Part shown: positions 8,964-18,667 of the stretch, in pieces
How the letters are laid out: the number at the start of each line of letters is the position of its first letter
How positions within the stretch are numbered: position 1 is the first letter of the stretch
Source of the DNA: Betaproteobacteria bacterium
GTDB lineage: Bacteria > Pseudomonadota > Gammaproteobacteria > Burkholderiales > Sulfuricellaceae
Direction: 5' to 3'
NCBI GenBank assembly: GCA_021373185.1
Contig: JAJFTF010000055.1
Location: 1-64,000, forward strand
DNA: 64,000 bases
Notes under the pieces: model-generated
The model's input: only the letters and a program-made list of their open reading frames with translations
Databases searched by the model: none
What the model was told of the DNA's origin: nothing
Made by a program: the position numbers and the translations under genes

Positions 8964-11122
8964 ATGAAGAAAAGAACAGTGCCAGCCTCTTGGCCGAACT
9001 CGTCGATGATTTTTCACTCATGGCCAAAAAAGTGCTGGCAAACGAGACCCTGTTCCATTCGCTGGTGGAGAAAAGCAGTGAAAGCCTGCTGATAGTCGGA
9101 AAAGCGCACGGGGAAATCCTTTATGCCAACGCCGCAGCAGAAAAGCTTTTCTACACCGCACCCGGCGAATTGGTGGGGCAAATGTTCGGCCATCCGATCC
9201 GGGAAGGGGAAATCAGCGAGATCGACGTGGTGCATTCCAGCCGCCGCAAAACCACGGCGGAGCTGCATGTCACCCCGCTTGAATGGGATGGCGAGGCGGC
9301 ATGGTTGTTGTCCCTGCGCACCACGGTCGAGCGTCACCATCTCAAGAATACGCTGCACAAGAACACCGACCGGCTCAACGCCCTGATCAACGCTTCGCCG
9401 CTCGCCATCGTGGCGGTGGACATGAGCGGCTGCGTTACACTGTGGAACCAGTCCGCTTCGCGCACCTTTGGCTGGAGCGAAGTCGATGTGCTCGGGCAGC
9501 CATTGCCGCTCATGCCTGCACCAGGCGGCAAGGAATCGCTCCAGGACTTGATCGAGCAGGCGCTCCATGGCGAAGTGCTTTACGGTCGCGAACTCACCGG
9601 CCAGCAGCGCAACGATGGCAGCGCACTCGACCTGCAATTGTGGACGTCGCCATTGCACAATTCCCAGGAAATCACTCACGGTGCCATGATCTTTGCCGTG
9701 GACATCACTGAACGCAAACGTACAGAAAATCAGTTGCTCAATATTGCCGGCATCGATGTCCTGACCGGGCTGGCCAATCGCTCCCAATTCCGGGAACGGC
9801 TGCGCCAGGCAATCGAACGGGTCAAACAAGGGGATCAGCCGCCTTTCGCGGTGATGCATCTCGGCCTCGACCGTTTCAAGGCCATCAACCAGTCGATGGG
9901 TCATGCCATGGGCGACCAGTTGTTGCGGGAAGCTGCCAGACGGCTTTCCAGTACCCTCTACGATACTGACCTGCTGGCACGCACCGGCGGCGATGAATTT
10001 TCCATACTGTTGCGCGACATTCGCCATGTGCGCGATGGCGCCCGCATCGCCCAAAGGCTGCTCGACAGTGTGGCCGCATCGATATTAACGGATGGCGGGG
10101 AACTTTACCCTACGGCCAGTATCGGCATTGCCGTTTATCAACAGGATGGCACGGACGCGGATTCACTGCTGCACAACGCGGATACCGCCATGCAGCGCGC
10201 CAAAGAGCGCGGCGGTGGAACCAGCCAGTTTTACACCGAGGGTCTCGATCTGCGCGCCCGCGAACAGCTTGCCATGGAAAGCGATTTGCACCATGCCTAT
10301 GAGCGCGGAGAATTCAAACTTTTTTATCAACCCCAGGTCAACCCGGCAAATGGCCTGATCATGGGTGTGGAAGCACTTTTACGCTGGTTCCATCCGGAAC
10401 AAGGCAGCATTTCGCCCGCTCAATTCATTCCATTGGCGGAACGCTCTGGCATGATCATCCCTATCGGTGAATGGGTACTGCGCACAGCTTGCGCCCAAGC
10501 TCAGGAATGGGTGCAAGCAGGGGTCTCACCGGTGCGCGTTGCCGTCAACCTGTCTGCCCGCCAGCTTGAACATCCGCAGTTCATCTCCAGCGTCGCCGAC
10601 GCCTTGCGCGAAAGCGGACTCGATCCGGCGATGCTGGAACTGGAATTGACGGAATCGATGCTGGTAAAAAATACCGAGGATATCGTCGCCGTCATGCTGA
10701 CCCTGAAAAAAATGGGCTTACAGCTCTCCCTTGACGATTTCGGCACCGGCTACTCGGCGCTGAGCTATCTCGCGCGCCTGCCGCTGGACACGCTGAAAAT
10801 CGACCAGTCCTTTGTGCGCGGCATCGGCCAGAATCAGACCAACAACAGTCTATCCATCGCCATCATCGCCCTCGCCCGCAGCCTGGGCCTGAAAACCATT
10901 GCCGAAGGGGTGGAAACATGGGAGCAAGCCGAATTTCTGGTGGCAAACAGTTGCGATGAAATTCAGGGCTACTTCTTCAGCCATCCGCTTCCCGCCGAAG
11001 AATGCACCACCCTGCTGACCGCCGGCTCCATTTTCCCGAGTCCGCTTCAGCAAGTATTGCCGGCTGTATGGCGACATCAGCGGCAACGCGGGTCGATGCC
11101 GGGACTGGCGCTGGCGCATTAG
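8960..11122 (+). CDS. PAS-PAS-GGDEF-EAL c-di-GMP protein
   Basis: A 720-aa cytosolic sensor-effector. Two PAS domains (about 45-125 and 145-260) are followed by a GGDEF domain with intact GGDEF near residue 342 (ARTGGDEFS) and an EAL domain with intact EALLRW near 469, NLSARQL, ELTES and DDFGTGYS. Both the cyclase and phosphodiesterase active sites look complete; the inhibitory RxxD site before GGDEF is not conserved (YDTD). The start at 8960 overlaps the previous stop (ATGA), coupling it to the SpoIIE phosphatase. The signal sensed by the PAS domains is unknown. Confidence 0.92.
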   Translation: MNEEKNSASLLAELVDDFSLMAKKVLANETLFHSLVEKSSESLLIVGKAHGEILYANAAAEKLFYTAPGELVGQMFGHPIREGEISEIDVVHSSRRKTTAELHVTPLEWDGEAAWLLSLRTTVERHHLKNTLHKNTDRLNALINASPLAIVAVDMSGCVTLWNQSASRTFGWSEVDVLGQPLPLMPAPGGKESLQDLIEQALHGEVLYGRELTGQQRNDGSALDLQLWTSPLHNSQEITHGAMIFAVDITERKRTENQLLNIAGIDVLTGLANRSQFRERLRQAIERVKQGDQPPFAVMHLGLDRFKAINQSMGHAMGDQLLREAARRLSSTLYDTDLLARTGGDEFSILLRDIRHVRDGARIAQRLLDSVAASILTDGGELYPTASIGIAVYQQDGTDADSLLHNADTAMQRAKERGGGTSQFYTEGLDLRAREQLAMESDLHHAYERGEFKLFYQPQVNPANGLIMGVEALLRWFHPEQGSISPAQFIPLAERSGMIIPIGEWVLRTACAQAQEWVQAGVSPVRVAVNLSARQLEHPQFISSVADALRESGLDPAMLELELTESMLVKNTEDIVAVMLTLKKMGLQLSLDDFGTGYSALSYLARLPLDTLKIDQSFVRGIGQNQTNNSLSIAIIALARSLGLKTIAEGVETWEQAEFLVANSCDEIQGYFFSHPLPAEECTTLLTAGSIFPSPLQQVLPAVWRHQRQRGSMPGLALAH

Positions 11123-11238
11123 CCGATGTCATACCCTATTCAGACGAATTCGCTTGCTACCGCCTCCATGTTCGTCACCAATAGGTCGCATTCGCCAACC
11201 AAGCCAGCCACACGCATTTGGTATTTCGAGGAAAAATC

Positions 11239-13152
11239 ATGATAGACGCGAATCCGACCCATCCAGCCATGCAAAACAGAGATGCCAGGGCGGGAAATCA
11301 TACCCGGCTGCTTCGCACCGTCTACGACATCATCAAACACCAACGCTTGACCCCGCTCTTCCAGCCGATTGTCGATATGAAAAAAGGCCAGGTTATCGGT
11401 TACGAAGGCTTGATTAGAGGCCCATCCGACAGCCAGTTGCATTCCCCGGTGAAACTGCTGAAGTTGGCACATCAATCCGGCCTGTCACATGAAATTGAGA
11501 AACTATGTTGCCAAGTGGTGGTGGAACAATTCGCCAAACTTCAGTTGCCCGGCAATCTCTTCATCAATTTCAGCCCAGAAGTGCTGGTACAGGATAAATT
11601 CCGCGACCACGGCAGCTTGGCCGCCGTTCTGAACTGCGGTCTCGACCCGCAGAATGTGGTCATCGAACTGACCGGAAATGAACCGGTTTACGAATACAAT
11701 CTGGAAATGTTGCTGGAAGTTACTGTGCATTACCAATCGCTAGGTTTTAAAATTGCCATCGACGATCTCGGCGAAGGTTTCTCCAGCCCGCGCATGTGGT
11801 CGGAATTGCGGCCCGACTATGTAAAAATCGACCGGCACTTTATCCAGAACATCGACAAGGATCCGATCAAGGCCCAATTCGTCAGTTCATTGCGAAAAAA
11901 CGTCGCCGATTCGGGATGTCAAGTCATCGCGGAGGGCATAGAAACCCATGCCGAATTGATGCTGGTACGCGACCTCGACGTGCATTTCGGGCAGGGCTAC
12001 CACATTGCGCGCCCTTCCGAGACACCTTCCCCGGTAGTTTCCGCCGAAGTGGTCAAATCATTACGCCCCCAATCCATCAACCAGAAAGATGGCGACAGCC
12101 ACCCGCATGGCATCGTCGAGAAAAAATTACTGATCAAGACCCCCTCGGTTACGCCAGAAACACCTAATGAAATCGTGTTTAACATGTTCGAAAACGACGC
12201 GCAACTGGAAGTCGTAGTGGTAGCCAGGGAAAACATTCCGATTGGAATGATCAACCGCAATCATCTGATCGACGGTTTTGCCAGACCGTTCCGACATGAA
12301 CTGTTCGGCAAAAAGCCCTGCCACACCTTCATGGACAGCGAGCCGTTGATCGTGGATAAAAGCATCACCATCCAGGAATTAAGCTATCTTCTCTCGGAAG
12401 GCGACCGTCGCCACCTTGCCAACGGATTCATTATTACCGAAAACGACCTGTATCTCGGCACCGGCAGCGGACACGAACTGATGCGCGAACTCACGGCAAT
12501 GCAGATTCGTGCCGCGCGTTACGCCAATCCGCTCACCCAGTTGCCCGGCAATGTGCCGATCAATGAACAAATCGACAGGCTGCTCATGAATCAAGAGACG
12601 TTTTGCGCCTGTTACTGCGACCTTGATCATTTCAAACCCTTCAACGATGTTTATGGCTTCAGCCAAGGGGACGAATTGATCAAGATGACCGGCAAAATTC
12701 TTCTTGAAAGCTGCGATCCTGAGCTGGATTTCATCGGCCACATCGGCGGCGACGATTTCATCATCCTGTTTGGCAGCACGGATTGGGAAGAACGCTGCCA
12801 CCGCGCGTTGGAGAAATTCGGTGAAGCCATCACTCCTTTTTTCAGTGGTGAAGATCGGGAGAAAGGTGGCTACATTAGCGAGAACCGTCGCGGCGAAAAA
12901 GAGTTCCATGCCCTGACTACCCTCTCGATAGGCGCAACCCGGGTCGAGCCAGGCATGTTTCGGTCATACATGGAAATTTCCACGGTAGCGGCGGAAACCA
13001 AGAAAATGGCCAAGAAGATCCCAGGCAACAGTCTTTACGTCAACAGCCGGCAATACCCGGTCTCCCTGTCGCCGCGCTCACCAACGACGACGTGGCAAAT
13101 ACCGCCCAGCCAAATGGTTGCTGTTGGCGGTGCGCAGATGAGCGTCCAGTAG
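11239..13152 (+). CDS. EAL-CBS-GGDEF composite protein
   Basis: A 637-aa protein with domain order EAL (about 20-260), paired CBS-like region (about 295-420) and GGDEF-like (about 430-600). The EAL signature reads YEGLIRGP instead of EALLRW, while ELTG and IDDLGEGFSS are kept. The GGDEF motif reads GGDDF (near residue 502). This order is a known family of c-di-GMP-related proteins in which the CBS pair probably senses nucleotides. The ATG at 11239 follows GAGGAAAA. Whether the variant motifs are catalytic or only bind c-di-GMP cannot be decided from sequence. Confidence 0.88.
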   Translation: MIDANPTHPAMQNRDARAGNHTRLLRTVYDIIKHQRLTPLFQPIVDMKKGQVIGYEGLIRGPSDSQLHSPVKLLKLAHQSGLSHEIEKLCCQVVVEQFAKLQLPGNLFINFSPEVLVQDKFRDHGSLAAVLNCGLDPQNVVIELTGNEPVYEYNLEMLLEVTVHYQSLGFKIAIDDLGEGFSSPRMWSELRPDYVKIDRHFIQNIDKDPIKAQFVSSLRKNVADSGCQVIAEGIETHAELMLVRDLDVHFGQGYHIARPSETPSPVVSAEVVKSLRPQSINQKDGDSHPHGIVEKKLLIKTPSVTPETPNEIVFNMFENDAQLEVVVVARENIPIGMINRNHLIDGFARPFRHELFGKKPCHTFMDSEPLIVDKSITIQELSYLLSEGDRRHLANGFIITENDLYLGTGSGHELMRELTAMQIRAARYANPLTQLPGNVPINEQIDRLLMNQETFCACYCDLDHFKPFNDVYGFSQGDELIKMTGKILLESCDPELDFIGHIGGDDFIILFGSTDWEERCHRALEKFGEAITPFFSGEDREKGGYISENRRGEKEFHALTTLSIGATRVEPGMFRSYMEISTVAAETKKMAKKIPGNSLYVNSRQYPVSLSPRSPTTTWQIPPSQMVAVGGAQMSVQ

Positions 13153-13318
13153 TCAGAATGGCGTGATGATTGGCCGGCAAAAGCACGAGGCTCGGTTTCA
13201 ATTACCGGTCCGCACTTCCCAAGAGAATCGCGAAAGTGCAGCCAGTTAACTGTGGTCACGTAATATGCACGTAATAAATAAGCGGTATAAAAATAGCCTT
13301 TACGCATGGAGGTGTAGT

Positions 13319-13510
13319 ATGACCGGACTCCCCAGAAGGCACATTAACAATCTCTTGTTTTCAGATCCGAAAAAATACTGCGCTCGGCACAGTGGTCGAG
13401 CAGACGATGGAGAGTGGGTAACCTCCAAAGACGGCCTTCGCCGTCAATACGTTTGCGGGAACTGCATACAGCATGAAAAACAGCACAAAAATAATAACCA
13501 TATTGCCTGA
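13319..13510 (+). CDS. Small Cys-containing protein, unknown
   Basis: A 63-aa frame with a near-perfect GGAGGTG ribosome site 4-5 bases before the ATG. It contains KKYCARHSG and, after an acidic EWVTSKDGLRRQY stretch, VCGNCIQ, so three cysteines and a histidine could bind a metal. The C-terminus is His/Asn-rich. It follows the EAL-CBS-GGDEF gene after about 165 bp. No named family is recognised; the strong ribosome site and Cys pattern argue that it is real. Confidence 0.6.
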   Translation: MTGLPRRHINNLLFSDPKKYCARHSGRADDGEWVTSKDGLRRQYVCGNCIQHEKQHKNNNHIA

Positions 13511-13666
13511 GCACGCACCGCTCATCGAGAACTCGATTGCCTGGATTAAAGCGCGGGGTGCCGATCACGTCTGATCAGGCGAAAGGTCAGGAATTCGTTG
13601 ACGCCCGCAGTGGCTTTTGAAGATGCGGCGTCTTGCCTGGATTCGGCCATATTGTGATTTTCTTGA

Positions 13667-14014
13667 TTAGCTTTGCTTTCCGCTGAATCCGGCAGGACCG
13701 ACCGTTGGCGAAATAGTGAAGAGATTCTGGAAATTTGCCACCTCAAGGATCTGCTGGACAAAGCCGCCACAACTGCGCAAGGAGACATCTATATTAGCCA
13801 TATTGGCTTTCTCGCGCAGCAGCAAAAGCATCCCAAGGGCCGAGCTATCCATGTATTCCACCTGAGTCAAATCCACCACAACGTCCTTGAGACCTTTCGT
13901 TTGCAAGGCTCCGCCATACGCATTTTTAAAATCGCGGTGGGTGCTGAAATCGAAGCGCCCATCAAGGTGCAGCACGGTTATGTCATCTATATTTTTTACG
14001 GCGATTTGCATCAT
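13667..14014 (-). CDS. STAS-domain anti-sigma factor antagonist-like protein
   Basis: A 115-aa single STAS domain: ITVLHLDGRFDF, VVVDLTQVEYMDSSALGMLLLL and a C-terminal helix. The DSSALG segment carries the Ser that is phosphorylated in SpoIIAA/RsbV-type proteins. The ATG at 14014 is preceded by GGGGAGA at 7-8 bases; a TTG two codons upstream is less likely. It may be the target of the SpoIIE-type phosphatase at 7836-8963, but no HATPase anti-sigma kinase is seen nearby, so the partner kinase is unknown. Confidence 0.85.
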   Translation of the reverse strand: MMQIAVKNIDDITVLHLDGRFDFSTHRDFKNAYGGALQTKGLKDVVVDLTQVEYMDSSALGMLLLLREKANMANIDVSLRSCGGFVQQILEVANFQNLFTISPTVGPAGFSGKQS

Positions 14015-14283
14015 GGCCAATTCTCCCCAAGGATCGTATTAAGGTTCTTTACAAGTTTATTCTCATGAGACATTTCCAAGTATTTTACCTATTGGATATG
14101 ACGCCTTAATGACAAATATACGTCATGTTTCCTCGCGGCTGTTCCAAGTCAGGCAAGCGATAATGAAGCGCCTGAAAAACTCGGTGAATCCCGGTTAAGA
14201 CCATGCCGGTCGTCGATGACAGCTTGCACCCCGGTTCATTCAATCCGCGTTTCATGTTTCTGTCACATTACTGGCTTACGATC

Positions 14284-15006
14284 ATGCATATGGCCCAGTA
14301 CGATAACCTGGAACGTTTGGTGATATTTGACGCCGATGGCACGACCATTGACGCATTTCATGCTATCGAACTGACCTTCCTGCAGCACGGAATGGACATT
14401 GGAGATCTCGAACGCTTCCAGAAGCGCCGCAAGCTGTTCAAGTTTCTGGGAGGACTGCGGGAATTCCCGACAAACCTGCGTCGCCAGTTTGGCAAGCAGA
14501 ACCGCAAACGATTGCTGACAACACTCACCGAGGTCTACCGCCACGATGCACGCTTGTATCCTGGCATCGGTTCCTTGCTACATACGTTGCTTGCGGCTCC
14601 AGATATCCGCGTGGGCCTTGTTACCCGAAATGTGACGATAGAACCCGAGGAAACATTGAAATGCCTTTTTCAGCGCCACGGTATCGATACCGGAGCGTTC
14701 GACTTCTTTTCCTGCATTCAGTTAAAGGAAGACAAGCTCGTGTATCTGAAACGCGCTCGGCAATCCTTCTCCATTAATCCAGCGCGCGCATATTCCTGTG
14801 GGGACGAGCACAGCGACTACCTTGCGGCGATTGGCGCCGGAATGCACCCCTTCGTCGTAGCTTATGGTTTTGAGGACGGTATTCGTCTGACCAAGAAGTT
14901 TGGGGTGCCTAACGAAGTCATATCGACATCTCCTGCGGAGTTTGTCGATTGCTTGAGAAATGCCTTGAATCTGACGACCTCAATACCGGGCGCGCTCAAC
15001 AAATGA
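14284..15006 (+). CDS. HAD-superfamily hydrolase (phosphoglycolate-phosphatase-like)
   Basis: Haloacid-dehalogenase hydrolase with motif I VIFDADGTTID, motif II in LVTRN, a catalytic Lys in KEDKLVY and motif IV CGDEHSDYLAA. A helical cap lies between motifs I and II. About 240 aa from the ATG at 14284; upstream in-frame ATGs at 14203 and 14254 are possible because no start has a clear ribosome site. The substrate is unknown; the GDE-D motif IV fits small phosphorylated metabolites. Confidence 0.8.
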   Translation: MHMAQYDNLERLVIFDADGTTIDAFHAIELTFLQHGMDIGDLERFQKRRKLFKFLGGLREFPTNLRRQFGKQNRKRLLTTLTEVYRHDARLYPGIGSLLHTLLAAPDIRVGLVTRNVTIEPEETLKCLFQRHGIDTGAFDFFSCIQLKEDKLVYLKRARQSFSINPARAYSCGDEHSDYLAAIGAGMHPFVVAYGFEDGIRLTKKFGVPNEVISTSPAEFVDCLRNALNLTTSIPGALNK

Positions 15007-15135
15007 AAAATTCTCGCTCTCGCCAATCCGGCAACCGGCATTTTCTGACGAACTATTTACGGCATATCTTTCCGGCTTTTATTTTCAGCCCAACGCCATA
15101 TACCCAACACGCACCATCAAGCAGGAACTGTCATC

Positions 15136-16146
15136 TTGAAAATATTAATTGTCACTGATGCATGGGAACCTCAAGTCAATGGCGTGGTGCGCACCCTCAA
15201 GATGACATGCCACGAGCTGCAACGTATGGGCCACCAGGTAGAACTCTTGACGCCGCTGGCGTTCCGCTCGTTTCCCTGCCCGACCTACCCCGAGATTACC
15301 CTGGCGCTTTCCAGCCAGCGCAATGTGGCGCGTCAAATTGACGCTTTCGCGCCGGATTGCCTGCACATTGCCACCGAGGGGCCATTGGGCTGGATAGCCC
15401 GCGCCATCGCCATCAAGCGCGGATGGGCATTCACCACGGCTTATCACAGCCGATTTCCCGAATATATACACGCACGATTTCGGATACCCACTTTCTTGAG
15501 CTACGCGTTGCTGCGCAAGTTTCACAATGCGGCGCGTTTCAACCTTGCACCCACGAAAACCATCGTTGAGGATTTGCGCCGGCGCGGGTTTGCCAACCCT
15601 CGGCTGTGGACTCGCGGGGTTGACTTTAGCACCTTCCAAGCCGATGGCGTCAAAATGCCGCGTGGCAAGGCTCCTGTCTTCCTGCATGTTGGGAGATTGG
15701 CAGTCGAAAAGCAGGTCGATGAGTTTCTTAAGCTTGATTTGCCGGGTGAAAAATGGGTGGCTGGCGATGGCCCTGAACGTGAACGCCTGCACAAGCAGTA
15801 CCCCGCAGTGAAATGGTTCGGCGTACTGAACGGCACGAACCTTGCAAGTTTGTATCGCAGTGCAGATGTTTTTGTCTTCACCAGTATCACCGATACCTTT
15901 GGTTTGGTAATGCTTGAAGCCATGGCCTGCGGTACTCCGGTGGCAGCTTTTCCTGTGGCTGGCCCGATCGATGTAGTCAAGACGCCACAGGCCGGAATCC
16001 TGGATATGGATTTGCGCCGCGCCTGCCTGGCGGCATTGGACGTACCGCGCGAAGGAGTGCTGGCGCACGCCGCCACTTTCAGTTGGGCACTGGCGAGCGA
16101 GCAGATTCTTTCCGCCCTACAGCCCATTCATGGTGCCAAAGCTTGA
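15136..16146 (+). CDS. Glycosyltransferase family 4 (GDP-mannose-dependent mannosyltransferase-like)
   Basis: A 336-aa GT-B transferase. It has N-terminal TDAWEPQVNGVVRTL, HIATEGPLGWIAR, AYHSRFPEYIHAR, the C-terminal nucleotide-sugar half with FLHVGRLAVEKQ, VAGDGPERERL, and the donor-binding FTSITDTFGLVMLEAMACGTPV. The start codon is TTG at 15136 with AGGA upstream. This pattern is shared with MgtA/PimB-like enzymes that modify diacylglycerol or glycolipids. A second, longer relative lies at 17501-18667. Confidence 0.85.
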   Translation: MKILIVTDAWEPQVNGVVRTLKMTCHELQRMGHQVELLTPLAFRSFPCPTYPEITLALSSQRNVARQIDAFAPDCLHIATEGPLGWIARAIAIKRGWAFTTAYHSRFPEYIHARFRIPTFLSYALLRKFHNAARFNLAPTKTIVEDLRRRGFANPRLWTRGVDFSTFQADGVKMPRGKAPVFLHVGRLAVEKQVDEFLKLDLPGEKWVAGDGPERERLHKQYPAVKWFGVLNGTNLASLYRSADVFVFTSITDTFGLVMLEAMACGTPVAAFPVAGPIDVVKTPQAGILDMDLRRACLAALDVPREGVLAHAATFSWALASEQILSALQPIHGAKA

Positions 16147-16231
16147 TGCTCAACAAATCGGAAGGCACCGCTTTGGATGTTAGGAAATATTTTTGCCAGA
16201 TGCTCATAATGATCGAATGAAAGGAATAACC

Positions 16232-16597
16232 ATGGATTTCTCCGACCTTTTTCGGCTTGAAACAGAGACTGTCAATTTTGCCGCTGGCGAAACCATTCTT
16301 AAGGATGGCGAAATGAGCGAAGTTATGTATGTGGTGATGAAAGGCATGGCAGAGGTCAGGCTGGATAAACAAGTGGTTTTTACTGCGCACGCAGGCGACC
16401 TGCTTGGGGAGATGGGCCTCGTTGATCATAGCCCTGGCAGCGCTGATGTGGTAGCGATTACGGACTGCCGCTTGGTGGCAATCGACAAACACCGTTTTCT
16501 CTTCCTGATCCAGCAGACACCGAATTTCGCACTGGAAGTGATGAAAGTGATTGCCGATCGCCTGCGCGCCATGAATCGCCACGCGATAGGTGGCTAA
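16232..16597 (+). CDS. Cyclic-nucleotide-binding-domain protein (Crp-like, no DNA-binding domain)
   Basis: A 121-aa single cNMP-binding beta-barrel: FAAGETILKDGEMSEVMYVVMKG, GDLLGEMGLVDHSPGSADVVA and a C-terminal helix. There is no helix-turn-helix, so it is not a transcription factor by itself. The Arg that contacts the cAMP phosphate is not evident after the GEMGLVDHSPGSA loop, so the ligand is uncertain. The ATG at 16232 follows AAGGAA. Confidence 0.8.
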   Translation: MDFSDLFRLETETVNFAAGETILKDGEMSEVMYVVMKGMAEVRLDKQVVFTAHAGDLLGEMGLVDHSPGSADVVAITDCRLVAIDKHRFLFLIQQTPNFALEVMKVIADRLRAMNRHAIGG

Positions 16598-16757
16598 AAC
16601 ACGGGGAGCCTCACTGGGCTAAAACGAGACTCCAATCTTCCAAGCGGCGAGTGGGCGAACTAACTCGTGTCCTTTATCTTAAAGTGCAGACGCACATGGT
16701 GCGATGCCTCGCGCGGGCGAATCTAATCTGCAAACTCGATGGCAGGAAGTTTCGAGG

Positions 16758-17006
16758 CTAATCCGCCATATATGGAAGCAAGACCAGCTCGCGCAGACGC
16801 TGCTTCGTTTTCGTATATTGATCGAGCCGCCAGTCTTTCATGATTTCCAATGCCAAATTGAAATCGTCATAGGGCAATTCATAAAGCGCCGATAAGTCGA
16901 GCTTTTCCTTCAGGCAAAGCGCTTCGACTAGATGCCTGAAAACAGCCGTATCGTGACTTCCCGGCTTTTTGATCAGGCATTTCTCAAGTTTTTTCAATGT
17001 ATTCAT
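16758..17006 (-). CDS. Conserved small protein, unknown
   Basis: An 82-aa charged, mostly helical protein with two Cys, ending in a Trp-Arg-rich helix (MKDWRLDQYTKTKQRLREL). GGAG lies about 8 bases before the ATG at 17006. It has no signal peptide or membrane segment, and I recognise no family. It stands alone between the cNMP-binding gene and dgkA. Confidence 0.65.
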   Translation of the reverse strand: MNTLKKLEKCLIKKPGSHDTAVFRHLVEALCLKEKLDLSALYELPYDDFNLALEIMKDWRLDQYTKTKQRLRELVLLPYMAD

Positions 17007-17132
17007 TATGGAAGCTCCAAGTTAAGTGTCTTGCAGGCTCAAGGATGGTGCTTGCTGAAAATCCTGTCGCCCTCCTCTACCAACTTCTAGCAGATAGATT
17101 TCAACGATGGGCAGTCAATCTACGGCATCAAC

Positions 17133-17504
17133 TCACCCCCATAAAACGCATGCCCAGACCGCCGCCACATTGATCAGCGAAAAAAGCACGGCGGCGCTGC
17201 CGATGTCCTTGGCGCGCTTGGCCAGATGGTGGTTTTCCAGCGAAATCCGGTCAACGGTGGCTTCAACCGCCGAGTTGATCAATTCAACGATCAGCACCAG
17301 CAGGACGCTGAAGATCATCAGCGCCCGCCCCATCCCGCCGACCGGCAGGTACAGCGCCAGCGGCACGAGCAGCGCCGCAAGCATGCTTTCCTGACGGAAA
17401 GCATCTTCGCAGGCGTAGGCCGCACGCAGGCCGGAGAGCGAGTAGCGAAAGGCATTCCAGATCCGGCGCAGGCCTGTTTTTCCCTTGAACGGACTCTCAT
17501 TCAT
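17133..17504 (-). CDS. dgkA: Diacylglycerol kinase
   Basis: Small inner-membrane kinase (123 aa) that phosphorylates diacylglycerol to phosphatidic acid. It has three predicted membrane helices and the family blocks ACEDAFRQE, ELINSAVEATVDRIS and HHLAKRAKDIGSAAV. The ATG at 17504 overlaps the stop of the upstream glycosyltransferase (ATGA), indicating translational coupling. Context with a lipid-type glycosyltransferase and a PlcP-like phosphoesterase suggests it handles diacylglycerol made in lipid turnover. Confidence 0.93.
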   Translation of the reverse strand: MNESPFKGKTGLRRIWNAFRYSLSGLRAAYACEDAFRQESMLAALLVPLALYLPVGGMGRALMIFSVLLVLIVELINSAVEATVDRISLENHHLAKRAKDIGSAAVLFSLINVAAVWACVLWG

Positions 17505-18667
17505 GCCGGGCACTCCTGCCGCTGATTGACGATGCGGCAGTATAGCTCGGCCATACGACCGGCCAGCGCCTGATCCGACCACTCGTTTGCATATTCACGC
17601 CCCTCGCGCGCCAGGTGGCCACGCAACTCATCGTTTTGCAGAACATCCAATATCCCCTGCGCAAAAGCGGCCGGATTGTCTTCCGGCGCCAGTGCGCCGC
17701 GCCGCGCACCGAGAATATCGATGGTTCCCATCGCAGCCAGCGCCACCACAGGCAACCCGGCTGCCATAGCTTCGAGCAGCACCAACCCTTGCGTTTCGGT
17801 GCGTGAAGCGAAGGTAAAGACGTCGGCAGCGGCGTAGCAATCGGGCAGCTCATTGCGGCGATCCAGATAACCGAGGAACTGCACGTTCGCGCTCAGTTCG
17901 CGTTCAACCACCGAATCACGCAGAGATGGCAAGGCCGGCCCGTCTCCGGTAATCAGCAGCAGCAACTCGGGCATTGATTTGCGTGCCAGATTGACCGCAT
18001 CGAGCAGAAAATCGATGTTTTTTTCATGCGCGACGCGACCGACATAGAGCGCCACAGGCCGCTTCAGATCAATGCCATGACTGGAGCGAAACACATCACG
18101 GTCGATGCCGGCAAAACGACCGAGCGGAATGCCGGTCGGCAGAATGTGCAATGGCGTGGTGACACCGTAATCCGAAATTCTCTGATGAATCGCCCGCGAA
18201 GGAACGATCACTGCATCGAGCGCGTTGCACTGAGAACGCGAGAAATGGCGCGCCATGCCGCGCAACCATCTGGCCGGAATAAAAGGCGCGTAGTGCTGCA
18301 GATATTCTTCGAACAGGGTGTGATAGGTGGCGATCACCGGGATCCCGGCACGGCGCGCTGCGCCGAGAGCGGTGTAATGCGCGAGGAATGGCGTCTGAAC
18401 ATGGATCAAATCGCAACCGCGCGCAACCGCCGCATCAACCGCCGAGCGCATTGCGCCCCAGCGCATCAGGCGGTCCTCCGGATCGCGCGGCACCTGACGC
18501 GCCGACACCCGGCTGATCCACGACTCGCGGCACTCACTGCCGTAATCGGGTGCCACAAGGCTGACTTCAATACCATGGCCGGCCAATGCCTCGCGATAAG
18601 TCTGGATTGCCGTGGAAACGCCGTTAACGCGTGGAAAATAGACATCCGAGACCATCAGGATACGCAT
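17501..18667 (-). CDS. Glycosyltransferase family 4 (candidate Agt-type glycolipid synthase)
   Basis: A 388-aa GT-B transferase: SDVYFPRVNGVSTAIQTYREAL at the start, HVQTPFLAHYTAL, ATYHTLFEEYLQHYAP, LYVGRVAHEKNIDFL, ITGDGPALPSL and FASRTETQGLVLLEAMAAGLPV. It overlaps the metallophosphoesterase gene by 13 bp upstream and dgkA by 4 bp downstream, so the three form one operon. In several bacteria a phospholipase PlcP is encoded beside such a transferase (Agt), which adds a sugar to diacylglycerol under phosphate limitation. A role in another polysaccharide or lipid remains possible. Confidence 0.85.
   Translation of the reverse strand: MRILMVSDVYFPRVNGVSTAIQTYREALAGHGIEVSLVAPDYGSECRESWISRVSARQVPRDPEDRLMRWGAMRSAVDAAVARGCDLIHVQTPFLAHYTALGAARRAGIPVIATYHTLFEEYLQHYAPFIPARWLRGMARHFSRSQCNALDAVIVPSRAIHQRISDYGVTTPLHILPTGIPLGRFAGIDRDVFRSSHGIDLKRPVALYVGRVAHEKNIDFLLDAVNLARKSMPELLLLITGDGPALPSLRDSVVERELSANVQFLGYLDRRNELPDCYAAADVFTFASRTETQGLVLLEAMAAGLPVVALAAMGTIDILGARRGALAPEDNPAAFAQGILDVLQNDELRGHLAREGREYANEWSDQALAGRMAELYCRIVNQRQECPA

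Noticed and set aside
9014..10054. 346-codon frame on the minus strand
   Set aside because: Antisense to the PAS-PAS-GGDEF-EAL gene, without recognisable domains or ribosome site.
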